Assembly (NCBI RefSeq): GCF_016650815.1
Contig: NZ_JAEKEZ010000010.1
Location: forward strand, 310,001 to 374,000
DNA: 64,000 nucleotides
Direction of reading: 5' to 3'
Source: Pseudomonas sp. TH31
Lineage (GTDB): Bacteria > Pseudomonadota > Gammaproteobacteria > Pseudomonadales > Pseudomonadaceae
The position numbers were made by a program, and so were the translations under genes. Positions within the stretch are counted from its first letter, which is position 1; each line of letters begins with the position of its first letter. The notes below the pieces were generated by a model. That model saw only the letters and a list, made by a program, of their open reading frames with translations, was not told the DNA's origin and searched no databases. Positions 1 to 8,452 of this stretch are shown piece by piece.

Positions 1-1
1 C

Positions 2-973
2 GGCGTGACCCTGCCCGCCTACCGTGGCGACATCGTCAACGGCATCGGTTTCGACGAAAAGAGCCGCGTACCGGACCCGGAACGCCTGTTGCAGTCCTAT
101 CACCAGTCCACCGCCACCCTGAACCTGCTGCGCGCCTTCGCCCAGGGCGGGTTTGCCGACCTGCATCAGGTGCACAAGTGGAACCTGGATTTCATCGCCA
201 ATTCGGCCCTGGCCGAGAAATACAGCCACCTGGCTGATCGCATCGATGAAACCCTGGCCTTCATGCGCGCCTGCGGCATGGACACGTCGCCGCAACTGCG
301 CGAAACCAGTTTTTTCACCGCCCACGAAGCGCTGCTGCTGAACTACGAACAAGCCTTCGTCCGTCGCGACAGCTTGACCAACGATTACTACGACTGCTCG
401 GCCCACATGCTCTGGATCGGTGACCGCACCCGTCAGCTCGACGGCGCACACGTCGAGTTCCTGCGCGGCGTGAACAACCCGATCGGCGTGAAAGTCGGCC
501 CGAGCATGAACCCCGAGGACCTGATTCGCCTGATCGACGTGCTCAACCCGGACAACGACCCGGGTCGCCTGAACCTGATTGCACGGATGGGCGCGAACAA
601 GGTCGGCGATCATCTGCCGCAGTTGATTCGCGCGGTTGAGCGTGAAGGCAAGAAAGTGCTGTGGAGCTGCGACCCGATGCACGGCAACACCATCAAGGCC
701 AGCAGCGGCTACAAGACCCGCGATTTCGCGCAGATCCTCGGCGAGGTGAAGCAGTTCTTCCAGGTGCACGAAGCGCAAGGCACCTATGCCGGCGGTATTC
801 ACATCGAAATGACCGGGCAGAACGTGACCGAATGCATTGGTGGCGCGCGGCCGATTACCGAGGATGGGTTGTCGGACCGTTACCACACCCATTGCGATCC
901 GCGGATGAATGCCGATCAGTCGCTGGAATTGGCTTTTTTGATTGCCGAGACGTTGAAGCAGGTTCGACGCTAA
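2..973 (+). CDS. class II 3-deoxy-7-phosphoheptulonate synthase, 3' part (cut by left edge)
   Basis: C-terminal ~323 residues of a class II (plant-type) DAHP synthase, which condenses phosphoenolpyruvate with erythrose 4-phosphate in the first step of the shikimate pathway. The reading frame is open to the left edge, so the true start lies outside. Members are usually ~450 residues, so roughly 125 codons are missing. Recognisable blocks are [23 protein letters not shown] and [18 protein letters not shown] near the end, which carry metal- and substrate-binding residues of the family. The gene ends at TAA and is followed by a REP-like repeat. A second, unrelated-fold (class I) isozyme lies at 15378-16454. 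Class II enzymes serve primary aromatic synthesis in some bacteria and secondary metabolism in others; the context here does not decide which. Confidence 0.93.
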   Translation, partial: GVTLPAYRGDIVNGIGFDEKSRVPDPERLLQSYHQSTATLNLLRAFAQGGFADLHQVHKWNLDFIANSALAEKYSHLADRIDETLAFMRACGMDTSPQLRETSFFTAHEALLLNYEQAFVRRDSLTNDYYDCSAHMLWIGDRTRQLDGAHVEFLRGVNNPIGVKVGPSMNPEDLIRLIDVLNPDNDPGRLNLIARMGANKVGDHLPQLIRAVEREGKKVLWSCDPMHGNTIKASSGYKTRDFAQILGEVKQFFQVHEAQGTYAGGIHIEMTGQNVTECIGGARPITEDGLSDRYHTHCDPRMNADQSLELAFLIAETLKQVRR

Positions 974-986
974 ATCGCGTCGCTCC

Positions 987-1053
987 CATCGCGAGCAGGC
1001 TCGCTCCCACAGGATTCAGGTGATCCATTGTGGGAGCGAGCCTGCTCGCGATG
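987..1053. repeat. REP-like inverted repeat (GAGCAGGCTCGCTCCCAC family)
   Basis: Two perfect 25-base arms, 987-1011 and 1029-1053, face each other around a 17-base spacer. The arm core is GCGAGCAGGCTCGCTCCCAC. The same family recurs at 5871, 18947, 27339, 37224 and 41339. The right arm lies inside the 3' end of the leftward gene that follows and encodes its last residues. Confidence 0.85.
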
Positions 1054-2281
1054 GCGCCCGCTCAATCACCGCCAATGCCACTCGCAACCGCCCCGCACTC
1101 ACCCGCTGACAATTCAATTGCACCCGCTCCAATCCCAACCAGTGCGCCATCTGCCGCAAATTGACCGCCAACGCCATCATCCCCGCCTCATCCAGCCCCG
1201 GCTCTTCCTCATGCACAGCATGCACCGCCAACCGACTCAACGCCCGTTCAGCGCGCAAATCCACCCGCGCGGCAATCCGTTCGTTGTGCAAGAACGGCAA
1301 CACGTAATAGCCGTATACCCGTTTGTCCTGCGGCGTATAAATCTCCAGTCGATAGCGGAAATCGAACAACCGCTCGGTGCGGCTGCGCTCCCAGATCAGT
1401 GAATCAAACGGCGACAGCAAAGCGCTGGCCTCAACCTTGCGCGGCACCTTGGGCTCGGGAAGGCAATAAGCCGGCTGCCGCCAGCCTTCGACTTCGCAGC
1501 TCAGCAGTTCACCCGCCTCGACCAGCTCTGCCAGACGCGGTCGGCTGTCGGCCGGGTTCAGGCGAAAATAGTCCCGCAGATCTTTTTCCGTGGCCACGCC
1601 CAAGGCATTTGCGGCATGCAGCAACAGACCGCGCAGGGCTTCGGCTTCTGTGGGCAAGGGCTGTTGGAGAACGGTCGAGGGAATCACTCGCTCCGGCAAA
1701 TCGTAGAGCCGTTCGAACCCGCGTCGGCCAGCAACGGTCACTTCTCCGGCGGCAAACAGCCATTCCAGTGCATGTTTTTCGGCGCTCCAGTCCCACCAGG
1801 GCCCGGCTCGCCCTTGTCGAGTCGACAGACTGCCAGCGCCCAATGCGCCCAGCGCCTCAACCGAACCCAACACCCGACGAATCGTGTCCTGTTGCTCACG
1901 ACCAAACCGCGCCAATTGCTGGTAGATGTCTTCGCCACGGGTAGCGCGCTGCATGCGCCAGCGCATCAGCGGGTACATGGACAACGGCAACAACGAAGCT
2001 TCGTGGCCCCAATATTCAAACAAGGTACGTCGCCGGCCCTGACTCCAGGCAGCCTGGTCGAGCAAATCGGATGAGTAGTTACCGAGGCGGGAAAACAAGG
2101 GAAGGTAGTGCGAGCGCACTAATGCATTGACTGAATCGATCTGCAGAATGCCCAGGCGTTCGATCAGTCGGTTGAGCTGAACCGGTTTGATCGAAGCTGG
2201 CGGCTGGCGCCCGCTGAACCCTTGGGCTGCCAGTGCCAGACGTCGAGCCTGTTTGTTGGAAAAGGACAGCGTTGCGGGCAT
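1016..2281 (-). CDS. YcaQ/AlkX-type winged-helix DNA glycosylase family protein
   Basis: 421 residues, matching the HTH_42/YcaQ family of DNA glycosylases that unhook interstrand crosslinks and remove alkylated bases. The family's catalytic QxD motif is visible as LQID in GILQIDSVNALVRSHYLP, about 45 residues from the start. Next come a YWGHEASLLP block and a conserved C-terminal LLSPFDSLIWERSRTERLF segment. The ATG at 2281 is chosen because AAGGAG lies six bases upstream; an ATG eight codons earlier has no ribosome site. The last dozen residues (RAPSRAGSLPQWIT) are read from a REP element, so the natural C-terminus was probably a little shorter. No operon partner is evident. Glycosylase activity is inferred from the family, not proven. 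Confidence 0.85.
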   Translation of the reverse strand: MPATLSFSNKQARRLALAAQGFSGRQPPASIKPVQLNRLIERLGILQIDSVNALVRSHYLPLFSRLGNYSSDLLDQAAWSQGRRRTLFEYWGHEASLLPLSMYPLMRWRMQRATRGEDIYQQLARFGREQQDTIRRVLGSVEALGALGAGSLSTRQGRAGPWWDWSAEKHALEWLFAAGEVTVAGRRGFERLYDLPERVIPSTVLQQPLPTEAEALRGLLLHAANALGVATEKDLRDYFRLNPADSRPRLAELVEAGELLSCEVEGWRQPAYCLPEPKVPRKVEASALLSPFDSLIWERSRTERLFDFRYRLEIYTPQDKRVYGYYVLPFLHNERIAARVDLRAERALSRLAVHAVHEEEPGLDEAGMMALAVNLRQMAHWLGLERVQLNCQRVSAGRLRVALAVIERAPSRAGSLPQWIT

Positions 2282-2345
2282 GAGCATCTCCTTGTCTGCT
2301 CGCAACCTACCTCACCAGAGAGGGGTTTGTGTAGCAATGGCGTCA

Positions 2346-2564
2346 TCATTTATGCATCGGATCGTCCCAGAACGGCCGGATCGATTCGTGCTCGACATCC
2401 GCACGACTTACGCCGATGTCCTTCAGCGCTTCATCGCTCAGGCTCGCCAATAGCTCGCGTTCGCGGTGAAGTTCGTACCAGCGACTAAACTTGTGCAGCA
2501 AATCGGAAACTGCGTGGATTGAGAATTTTTCTGCCGTTACCTGCTCGTGTTGACCTTTCATCAT
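2346..2564 (-). CDS. DUF1127 (YjiS-like) small protein
   Basis: 72 residues. The C-terminal half, RWYELHRERELLASLSDEALKDIGVSR, is the DUF1127 signature: a basic, amphipathic helix followed by the LxDIGxSR turn. Family members in alpha- and gammaproteobacteria have been linked to phosphate/carbon metabolism or RNA turnover, but the role of this one is unknown. Start at the first of two ATGs, with AAAGGAGGG five bases upstream, a very strong ribosome site. It is divergent from a LysR-type regulator whose start is 94 bases away, so the pair probably shares a control region and the regulator may govern this gene. Confidence 0.85.
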   Translation of the reverse strand: MMKGQHEQVTAEKFSIHAVSDLLHKFSRWYELHRERELLASLSDEALKDIGVSRADVEHESIRPFWDDPMHK

Positions 2565-2657
2565 GTCGCCCTCCTTTAGGGATGGCTCAAGTCTCGCGCC
2601 GGAGCTAAGATCAATCCAACGAATGTTTCTGATGGTATGCATCTCGGAGATTGATGA

Positions 2658-3512
2658 ATGTCGGCGTACCCAAGTATCGATACCGATGTACTGCGTACCT
2701 TTGTTGCCATCGCCGACCAGGGCGGCTTCACCCGTGCCGGTGAAATGGTCAACCGCACTCAGTCGGCGGTGAGCATGCAGATGAAGCGCCTGGAAGAAGA
2801 CGTGTTGCAGCGCCAGCTGTTTGAACGTGATGGGCGCCAGGTCAAGCTGACCGCCGAAGGCCAGGTGTTGCTCGGCTATGCGCGGCGCATCCTCAAACTC
2901 CACAGCGAAGTCTTTAATACCCTGCGCGAGCCGCACATGGTCGGCACGGTGCGCATCGGCACGCCGGATGATTATGTGATGCGGTTTCTACCGGGGATCC
3001 TGTCGCGCTTTGCGCAGTTTTACCCGCTGATCCAGATCGAAGTTCATTGCGAATCGACCAAGCAACTGTTGCAGCGCCAGGACCTGGACCTGTCGATCGT
3101 CACCCGCGAGCCCGGCACCGAAATTGGCCAGTTGCTGCGCAAGGAGCGTTTTGTCTGGGCCGAAGCGCAATGTTTCAGCGCCCACGAGCAAACACCCCTG
3201 CCCCTGGCGATGTTCAACAGTGATTGTTTCTGCCGGTTGTGGGCGTGCAACGCCCTCGACGCGATGGGCCGCGATTATCGTATTGCCTACAACAGTTCGA
3301 GCCTGTCGGCGCTGATGGCGGTGGTTAGCGCCGGCCTTGCGGTGACCGCGCAACTGGAAAGCCTGATCACCCCGGACATGCGCATCCTCGGCGCCGCCGA
3401 AGACCTGCCGCTGCTGCCCGAGGCCTGCATTATGCTGGTGCGCAACCTGCACAACCCGTCGCCGATCACCGAGTGCCTGGCCGAGCACATCGTCGAAGGC
3501 TTCAAACTTTAA
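2658..3512 (+). CDS. LysR-family transcriptional regulator
   Basis: 284 residues. An N-terminal winged helix-turn-helix (about residues 8-66, with GGFTRAGEMVNRTQSAVSMQ as the recognition region) is followed by the periplasmic-binding-like effector domain starting near residue 95 (VGTVRIGTPDDYVMRFLP). GGAG lies eight bases before the ATG. It is divergent from the DUF1127 gene, the classical arrangement for a LysR regulator and its target. Its 3' end overlaps the convergent TauE/SafE gene by 11 bases. The effector is unknown. Confidence 0.92.
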   Translation: MSAYPSIDTDVLRTFVAIADQGGFTRAGEMVNRTQSAVSMQMKRLEEDVLQRQLFERDGRQVKLTAEGQVLLGYARRILKLHSEVFNTLREPHMVGTVRIGTPDDYVMRFLPGILSRFAQFYPLIQIEVHCESTKQLLQRQDLDLSIVTREPGTEIGQLLRKERFVWAEAQCFSAHEQTPLPLAMFNSDCFCRLWACNALDAMGRDYRIAYNSSSLSALMAVVSAGLAVTAQLESLITPDMRILGAAEDLPLLPEACIMLVRNLHNPSPITECLAEHIVEGFKL

Positions 3513-4251
3513 ACGCGAGCAGCACCGCACAGAACACCAGAAAACCACAGAACAGCCCGCGCAGCAGCCGTTCCGGCATAGCGTGGGCGATCTTCACGCC
3601 CCAACTGATGCTCAGCAATCCACCGACCGCCAAGGGCAGGCCAATCATCCAGTTCACTTGATGATGCACCGCGTAAGTCACCAAGGTGACGCCAGTGCTC
3701 GGCAACGCCAACGCCAGCGACAAGCCTTGGGCCACCACTTGAGTGGTGCCAAACAGGCTGGTCAGCACGGGCGTCGCCACCACCGCCCCGCCCACACCAA
3801 ACAACCCGCCCATGGTCCCGGACGCCGCGCCCAGCACGCCCAGCCATGGCCAGGAGTAATGCATTTGTGAGGACGCCGGTGCATTGGCGGTGAACATTCG
3901 CACCAGGTTGTAGGTCGACAGGGCGACCAGGAACGCGACAAATCCCACGCGCATGGTTTGCGCATCGATGCCCACGGCCCAGATCGAACCGATCCAGGCG
4001 AAACAAAACCCCATCGAGGCCAATGGCAATGCGTGGCGCAGTTCGATGCGATTGCGCTGGTGATAACGCCACAGCGCGAGCATCACGTTCGGCACCACCA
4101 TCACCAGCGCCGTGCCTTGGGCCAGTTGCTGATCCAGGCCGCACAACACGCCAAGCAGCGGAATGGCGATCAAACCACCGCCTATACCGAACAAACCACC
4201 CAAGGTGCCCAGGGCCGCGCCAAAGATCAGATACAGCAGAAACTCAATCAC
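3502..4251 (-). CDS. TauE/SafE family membrane permease
   Basis: 249 residues with seven to eight hydrophobic segments and the family's two internally repeated glycine motifs, GTLGGLFGIGGGLIAIP (N-terminal half) and GTMGGLFGVGGAVVATP (C-terminal half). The family exports sulfite, sulfoacetate and related small anions through the inner membrane; the substrate here is not known. The start is a GTG at 4251 because GAGGGAG sits eight bases upstream; an ATG ten codons earlier has no such site. It is divergent from the LysR regulator at 4361, which is a plausible controller. Confidence 0.88.
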   Translation of the reverse strand: MIEFLLYLIFGAALGTLGGLFGIGGGLIAIPLLGVLCGLDQQLAQGTALVMVVPNVMLALWRYHQRNRIELRHALPLASMGFCFAWIGSIWAVGIDAQTMRVGFVAFLVALSTYNLVRMFTANAPASSQMHYSWPWLGVLGAASGTMGGLFGVGGAVVATPVLTSLFGTTQVVAQGLSLALALPSTGVTLVTYAVHHQVNWMIGLPLAVGGLLSISWGVKIAHAMPERLLRGLFCGFLVFCAVLLAFKV

Positions 4252-4360
4252 AGGCCAACTCCCTCTCGTCAGGCCTTTCATCCTACGCAGTCGGCGCTAG
4301 CGAGGAAACGCATAGCAACGCACAATGGTTGTGCCGATTTCGCACAAGCGCTGGTAAACC

Positions 4361-5323
4361 ATGAACCCTAATCAACTGACCGAGCAACTCGGACTGTTCC
4401 TCGACGTACTGGAAACCGGGAGCTTTTCCGCCGCGTCCCGACGCCATCCGCTGACGCCTTCGGCAGTGGCCCGGCGTATCGATAGCCTGGAAAGTGCCGT
4501 CGGCAGTCAGTTGTTCCTGCGCAGTACCCACGCCGTGCGCGCGACGCCGGCCGGCTTGGCGTTTGCCGAGCGTGCGCGGCGAATCGTTGCCGAGTTGCGA
4601 TTGGCCCGGGCCGAAGCGGTGTCCCTGAGCAGCGCGCCCGAAGGTTTGATTCAGGTCGACGCGCCAGCGGCATTCGGACGCCGGCATCTGGCCCCGGTCA
4701 TTGCCGATTTTCTGATGCTGTATCCCGGCCTCGACGTGCAATTGCACCTGATCGACAGCTTCGTCGACATGCAGGGTCTGAACCTGGGCAAGGTCGATCT
4801 GGTGCTACGCGCGGGGCAGATAGCCGATACCCGGCTGGTGGCCACGCCGCTGGCGAACATGGTGCGCATTGCCTGCGCCAGCCCCGACTATTTGAAGCGC
4901 CGAGGCGTGCCGACCGATCCGTCACAACTGAGCGAGCACGATGGTCTGGACTGGGACGGCCTGGCCCCGCCCTTCGCCTGGCGCTTTGAACGGGACGGGC
5001 ACATGCAGTTGCACCGCCCTGGGCGGATCCGCATGAGTGCCAACAATGCTGAAGCGTTGGTCTGCGGCGCACTGGCCGGGCTGGGCATCGCGCATTTGCC
5101 GACGTGGCTGGCCAGCGAATACCTGCTGCGTGGCGAACTGCTGCCGCTGTTCTGCGAAAACGGCCTGCCAAAACCCGAGACCGCAGGGATTTATGCTCTG
5201 CGCCTGGAGCAACAGGCCAGCTCTCGCAGTCGTTTGCTGCTGGAATACCTGAAAACCCGCTTCGGCCCGATTGCCCCTTGGGATCTGGTGCTGCAAAGCG
5301 ATCTGGGCCGGCACTGGTCATAA
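4361..5323 (+). CDS. LysR-family transcriptional regulator
   Basis: 320 residues. The N-terminal helix-turn-helix (SFSAASRRHPLTPSAVARRI, about residues 22-41) is followed by an effector-binding domain of the CrgA/DmlR-like subgroup (LIQVDAPAAFGRRHLAPV). It is divergent from the TauE/SafE permease gene with ~110 bases between starts, which suggests it controls that transporter. The ribosome site before the ATG is weak (GGTAAACC). Effector unknown. Confidence 0.9.
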   Translation: MNPNQLTEQLGLFLDVLETGSFSAASRRHPLTPSAVARRIDSLESAVGSQLFLRSTHAVRATPAGLAFAERARRIVAELRLARAEAVSLSSAPEGLIQVDAPAAFGRRHLAPVIADFLMLYPGLDVQLHLIDSFVDMQGLNLGKVDLVLRAGQIADTRLVATPLANMVRIACASPDYLKRRGVPTDPSQLSEHDGLDWDGLAPPFAWRFERDGHMQLHRPGRIRMSANNAEALVCGALAGLGIAHLPTWLASEYLLRGELLPLFCENGLPKPETAGIYALRLEQQASSRSRLLLEYLKTRFGPIAPWDLVLQSDLGRHWS

Positions 5324-5385
5324 TTATCTGGCGCATTAAAGATTCGCCCGATAGATTCATCACGATCACCGATCAAGGCTTTGAC

Positions 5386-5847
5386 ATGACCACCGAACGC
5401 AACACCCCGGACACCTGCGACAACCTGCTGCTGGACAATCAGGTCTGCTTCGCCCTGCATTCCACTTCGCTGCTGATGACCAAAGTCTACAAACCCTTGC
5501 TGCAAGCACTGGGCCTGACCTATCCGCAGTACCTGGCGATGATGGTGTTGTGGGAACGGGATGGATTGACCGTAGGCGAAATCAGCACGCGGCTGCTGAC
5601 CGATCCGGGCTCGCTGACGCCATTGCTCAAACGCCTGGAGGTGGAAGGATTGCTCAGCCGGACGCGCAGTCGCGAAGATGAGCGTGTGGTGATAGTCGAG
5701 CTAACCGAACAGGGCCGCGCCCTGCGGGACAAGGCTCGGGACATTCCGCAGTGCATCCTTGGCGCCAGTGGGCAGACGCTTGAGCAGTTGAAAAAGCTGC
5801 AAGCGGATCTCCAGGAGCTGCGCAGCCACCTGCAAGACAGCCTCTAA
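5386..5847 (+). CDS. ohrR: OhrR, MarR-family organic hydroperoxide sensor
   Basis: 153 residues. MarR-type winged-helix repressor of the OhrR subfamily. The peroxide-reactive cysteine is Cys21 in the diagnostic LDNQVCFALHSTSLLMTKVY block. The wing and recognition helix follow (GEISTRLLTDPGSLTPLLKR, about 64-83, and SREDERVVIVELTEQG). An extra cysteine at position 11 and another near the C-terminus could allow disulphide-type sensing as in Xanthomonas OhrR. The reading frame is open further upstream, but the similarity begins at this ATG. Oxidation of the sensor by organic hydroperoxide would release the ohr promoter ~360 bases downstream. Confidence 0.93.
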   Translation: MTTERNTPDTCDNLLLDNQVCFALHSTSLLMTKVYKPLLQALGLTYPQYLAMMVLWERDGLTVGEISTRLLTDPGSLTPLLKRLEVEGLLSRTRSREDERVVIVELTEQGRALRDKARDIPQCILGASGQTLEQLKKLQADLQELRSHLQDSL

Positions 5848-5870
5848 TCTTCCAACCACCACAAATCCCC

Positions 5871-5960
5871 TGTGGGAGCGGGCTTGCTCGCGAAAGCGGT
5901 GTGTCAATCAGCATTAATGTCGACTGACACACCGCTTTCGCGAGCAAGCCCGCTCCCACA
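5871..5960. repeat. REP-like inverted repeat, long arms
   Basis: Perfect 36-base arms (5871-5906 and 5925-5960) with an 18-base loop. The arm begins TGTGGGAGCGGGCTTGCTCG and ends in GGTGTGTCA. Same family as the elements at 987, 27339 and 37224. It lies just after ohrR and may stabilise or end its transcript. Confidence 0.88.
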
Positions 5961-6110
5961 TTTGTCTTATGGCGCAGCTGAAGCCATCGCTCACTCCCTC
6001 TTCGCAAAAAAATCACGCTACGAAAATCCTGAACCAACCGCTCTAACTCAATAGTCTTTCCGTCATTCGACGCCCCGTTCGTTTGTCTTCGCCAAACTTT
6101 TTCAAAAATT

Positions 6111-6182
6111 TATATTGCGCGCAAACTATTGGCGAGCTACATTTTATTCGCAGTTACTTAGCGCGCAAATATTTAGCGCAAA
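6111..6182 (+). promoter_or_regulatory. ohr promoter with candidate OhrR operators
   Basis: AT-rich stretch before ohr holding a perfect 10-base palindrome TTGCGCGCAA (6115-6124) and a second copy of the GCGCGCAAA core at 6161-6169, followed by an imperfect inverted copy TTTAGCGC (6172-6179). Two spaced copies of the same core upstream of an OhrR target suggest operators. Binding itself is an inference. Confidence 0.45.
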
Positions 6183-6210
6183 ACATCAAAACCCGAATGA
6201 GGCTCACACC

Positions 6211-6630
6211 ATGCAAACTCTCTACACCGCAATCGCTACTTCCACTGGTGGCCGTGACGGTCGTGCGGTTTCCAGCGACAACATCCTCGACGTCAAACTC
6301 GCCACTCCCAAAGAACTCGGTGGTGCTGGCGGCTCGGCGACCAACCCGGAACAACTGTTCGCAGCCGGCTACTCCGCCTGTTTCATCGGCGCACTGAAGT
6401 TCGTCGCCAGCCAGACCAAACGCACCATCCCGAACGACGCTTCGATCACCGCCCATGTCGGCATCGGCCAGATCCCTGGCGGTTTCGGGCTGGACATTGA
6501 CCTGCACGTCAGCCTGCCGGGTCTTGAGCAAGCCGATGCGCAAACCCTGGTCGACGCGGCGCATCAGGTCTGCCCGTACTCGAACGCCACCCGTGGCAAC
6601 GTCGATGTGCGCCTGCACGTCACCGTTTAA
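6211..6630 (+). CDS. ohr: Ohr, organic hydroperoxide reductase
   Basis: 139 residues, the usual Ohr length. It is a thiol peroxidase of the Ohr/OsmC fold that reduces organic and fatty-acid hydroperoxides using lipoyl thiols. The catalytic pair is visible as Cys57 (AAGYSACFIGAL) and Cys121 (HQVCPYSNATRGN), with the conserved Arg18 and Glu47 that activate the peroxidatic thiol. It lies downstream of ohrR and 32 bases before an esterase-type hydrolase on the same strand, probably co-transcribed. Expected to be induced by organic peroxides through OhrR. Confidence 0.96.
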   Translation: MQTLYTAIATSTGGRDGRAVSSDNILDVKLATPKELGGAGGSATNPEQLFAAGYSACFIGALKFVASQTKRTIPNDASITAHVGIGQIPGGFGLDIDLHVSLPGLEQADAQTLVDAAHQVCPYSNATRGNVDVRLHVTV

Positions 6631-6662
6631 CTGCTGATTCCAGGCCCGAACAGGAAACAACC

Positions 6663-7676
6663 ATGAACACATTCAGCAAAGTCTTGACCGGTACCCTTCT
6701 CGCCCTGTCCGTCCACAGCGCATTCGCAGGCGATGGGGTTGAACACACCACCCAGGCCTTCCTCAATGCTCTGAACGCCGGCACCGGCAAACCGATGGAA
6801 CAGCTCACGCCTAAAGAAGCCCGTGCGGTTCTGGTGGGTGCGCAAGCCGGGGTGAAACTGACGCTGCCAAAAGCCGATGTCAGCCAGAAGACCATTCAAG
6901 TCGATGGCCAACCGATCAGCCTGACCATCGTCCGGCCAGCCGGGGTCAAGGACGAGCTGCCGGTGTTCATGTTCTTCCACGGCGGCGGCTGGGTACTGGG
7001 GGATTTCCCGACCCACGAACGGCTGGTTCGGGACTTGGTTGTCGGCTCGGGTGCGGCGGCGGTGTTCGTCAACTACACCCCTTCGCCGCAAGCGCACTAC
7101 CCGGTAGCGATCAACCAGGCGTACGCCGCGACGCAATGGGTGGCCGAGCACGGTAAAGAGATCAACGTCGACGGCAAACGCCTGGCGGTGGCCGGCAACA
7201 GTGTCGGTGGCAACATGGCCGCAGTGGTTGCGCTAATGGCCAAGGACAAAGGCACGCCGGCAATCAAGTTCCAGGTGCTGTTGTGGCCGGTGACGGATGC
7301 GAGCTTCGAGACCGCCTCCTACAACCAGTTTGCCGAGGGACACTTCCTCACCAAGAACATGATGAAGTGGTTCTGGGACAACTACACCACCGATGCCCAG
7401 CAACGTAGCGAGATCTACGCGTCACCGTTGCGGGCGACCACCGCACAGCTCAAAGGCCTGCCACCCGCACTGGTGCAGACCGCGGGCGCCGATGTGTTGC
7501 GCGATGAAGGTGAAGCTTATGCGCGCAAACTCGACGAGGCCGGCGTGCCGGTCACGGCGGTCCGCTACAACGGGATGATCCATGATTACGGTTTGCTGAA
7601 CGTGGTGAGTCAGGTGCCGGAGGTGCGTTCGGCGCTGTTGCAAGCGTCCGAAGAGCTCAAGCAACACCTGAAATAA
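6663..7676 (+). CDS. exported alpha/beta hydrolase (HSL/BD-FAE type)
   Basis: 337 residues with a Sec signal peptide (hydrophobic stretch 8-20, cleavage after AFA at ~22). The fold is the hormone-sensitive-lipase type of alpha/beta hydrolase: oxyanion-hole motif HGGGW at 106-110, nucleophile Ser180 in GNSVGG, probable acid Asp277 in GADVLRDEG and His307 in GMIHDYG. Substrates are likely short acyl esters. It follows ohr by 32 bases, so it may act on oxidised lipid esters released during peroxide stress; that link is inference from position only. A REP-like repeat follows directly. Confidence 0.88.
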   Translation: MNTFSKVLTGTLLALSVHSAFAGDGVEHTTQAFLNALNAGTGKPMEQLTPKEARAVLVGAQAGVKLTLPKADVSQKTIQVDGQPISLTIVRPAGVKDELPVFMFFHGGGWVLGDFPTHERLVRDLVVGSGAAAVFVNYTPSPQAHYPVAINQAYAATQWVAEHGKEINVDGKRLAVAGNSVGGNMAAVVALMAKDKGTPAIKFQVLLWPVTDASFETASYNQFAEGHFLTKNMMKWFWDNYTTDAQQRSEIYASPLRATTAQLKGLPPALVQTAGADVLRDEGEAYARKLDEAGVPVTAVRYNGMIHDYGLLNVVSQVPEVRSALLQASEELKQHLK

Positions 7677-7679
7677 AGC

Positions 7680-7772
7680 AAAAGATCGCAGCCTCGTTTC
7701 ACTCGACAGCTCCTACATGGGTTTTGCATTCCCCTGTAGGAGCTGTCGAGTGAAACGAGGCTGCGATCTTTT
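7680..7772. repeat. REP-like inverted repeat (GGCTGCGATCTTTT family, variant)
   Basis: Perfect 38-base arms (7680-7717 and 7735-7772) with a 17-base loop. The outer part is the common AAAAGATCGCAGCC end and the inner part the common GCTCCTAC end. The middle carries TCGTTTCACTCGACA instead of the usual TTCGGCA. Confidence 0.88.
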
Positions 7773-7786
7773 GATCTTGATGGCAC

Positions 7787-7817
7787 AAAAAAGCCCGACT
7801 CAATGGTCGGGCTTTTT
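7787..7817. terminator. bidirectional rho-independent terminator
   Basis: Stem AGCCCGAC / GTCGGGCT with an A-run on the left and T-run on the right. It serves efp (reading left) and possibly the hydrolase (reading right). Confidence 0.85.
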
Positions 7818-7834
7818 CATTACTCAAGCGGTGC

Positions 7835-8404
7835 TTATTTGGCACGGCCTTTGTAGGAACCGCCTTCGCGGGTGTCGATTTCGATGCGATCACCGATTTC
7901 GATGAAGTCGGCAACTTGCAGCTCAGTACCGTTGCTCAGCTTGGCAGGCTTCATGACTTTGCCGGAAGTGTCACCGCGAGCGGAACCTTCGGTGTAGTCA
8001 ACTACGCGCACGATAGTAGTCGGCAGTTCTACGGAAACCAGGCGTTCTTCGAAGAAGATCGCTTCGCAAACATCGGTCATGCCTTCTTCAACGAATGGCA
8101 GAACGGCTTCGATGTCTTCAGCGTTCAGTTCGTACATGGTGTAGTCAGTGGTGTCCATGAACGTGTAGGTGTCGCCGCTGATGAAGGACAGGGTCGCTTC
8201 TTTGCGGTCGAGGATTACGTCGTCCAGTTTGTCGTCAGCGCTGTAAACGATCTCGGTCTTGTAACCGGTCAGCAGGTTCTTCAGCTTGGTCTTCATGATC
8301 GCGCTGTTACGACCGGACTTGGTGAATTCAGCTTTCTGAACCAGCCAAGGATCGTTTTCGAGACGGATCACGGTACCGGGTTTCAGTTCTTTACCAGTTT
8401 TCAT
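7835..8404 (-). CDS. efp: elongation factor P
   Basis: 189 residues, standard EF-P length with three beta-barrel domains. EF-P binds between the P and E sites and relieves ribosome stalling at proline stretches. The tip of domain I reads [11 protein letters not shown], with Arg32 at the position where the E. coli type has a lysine. This is the arginine-type EF-P that is rhamnosylated by EarP, whose gene lies immediately upstream on the same strand (48-base gap). A strong terminator follows. The gene is certain; modification of Arg32 follows from the family pairing. Confidence 0.97.
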   Translation of the reverse strand: MKTGKELKPGTVIRLENDPWLVQKAEFTKSGRNSAIMKTKLKNLLTGYKTEIVYSADDKLDDVILDRKEATLSFISGDTYTFMDTTDYTMYELNAEDIEAVLPFVEEGMTDVCEAIFFEERLVSVELPTTIVRVVDYTEGSARGDTSGKVMKPAKLSNGTELQVADFIEIGDRIEIDTREGGSYKGRAK

Positions 8405-8452
8405 TGCGAATATCCGAATTTGGATGGGATTTACAAAAATCTAGGCCGCGTA

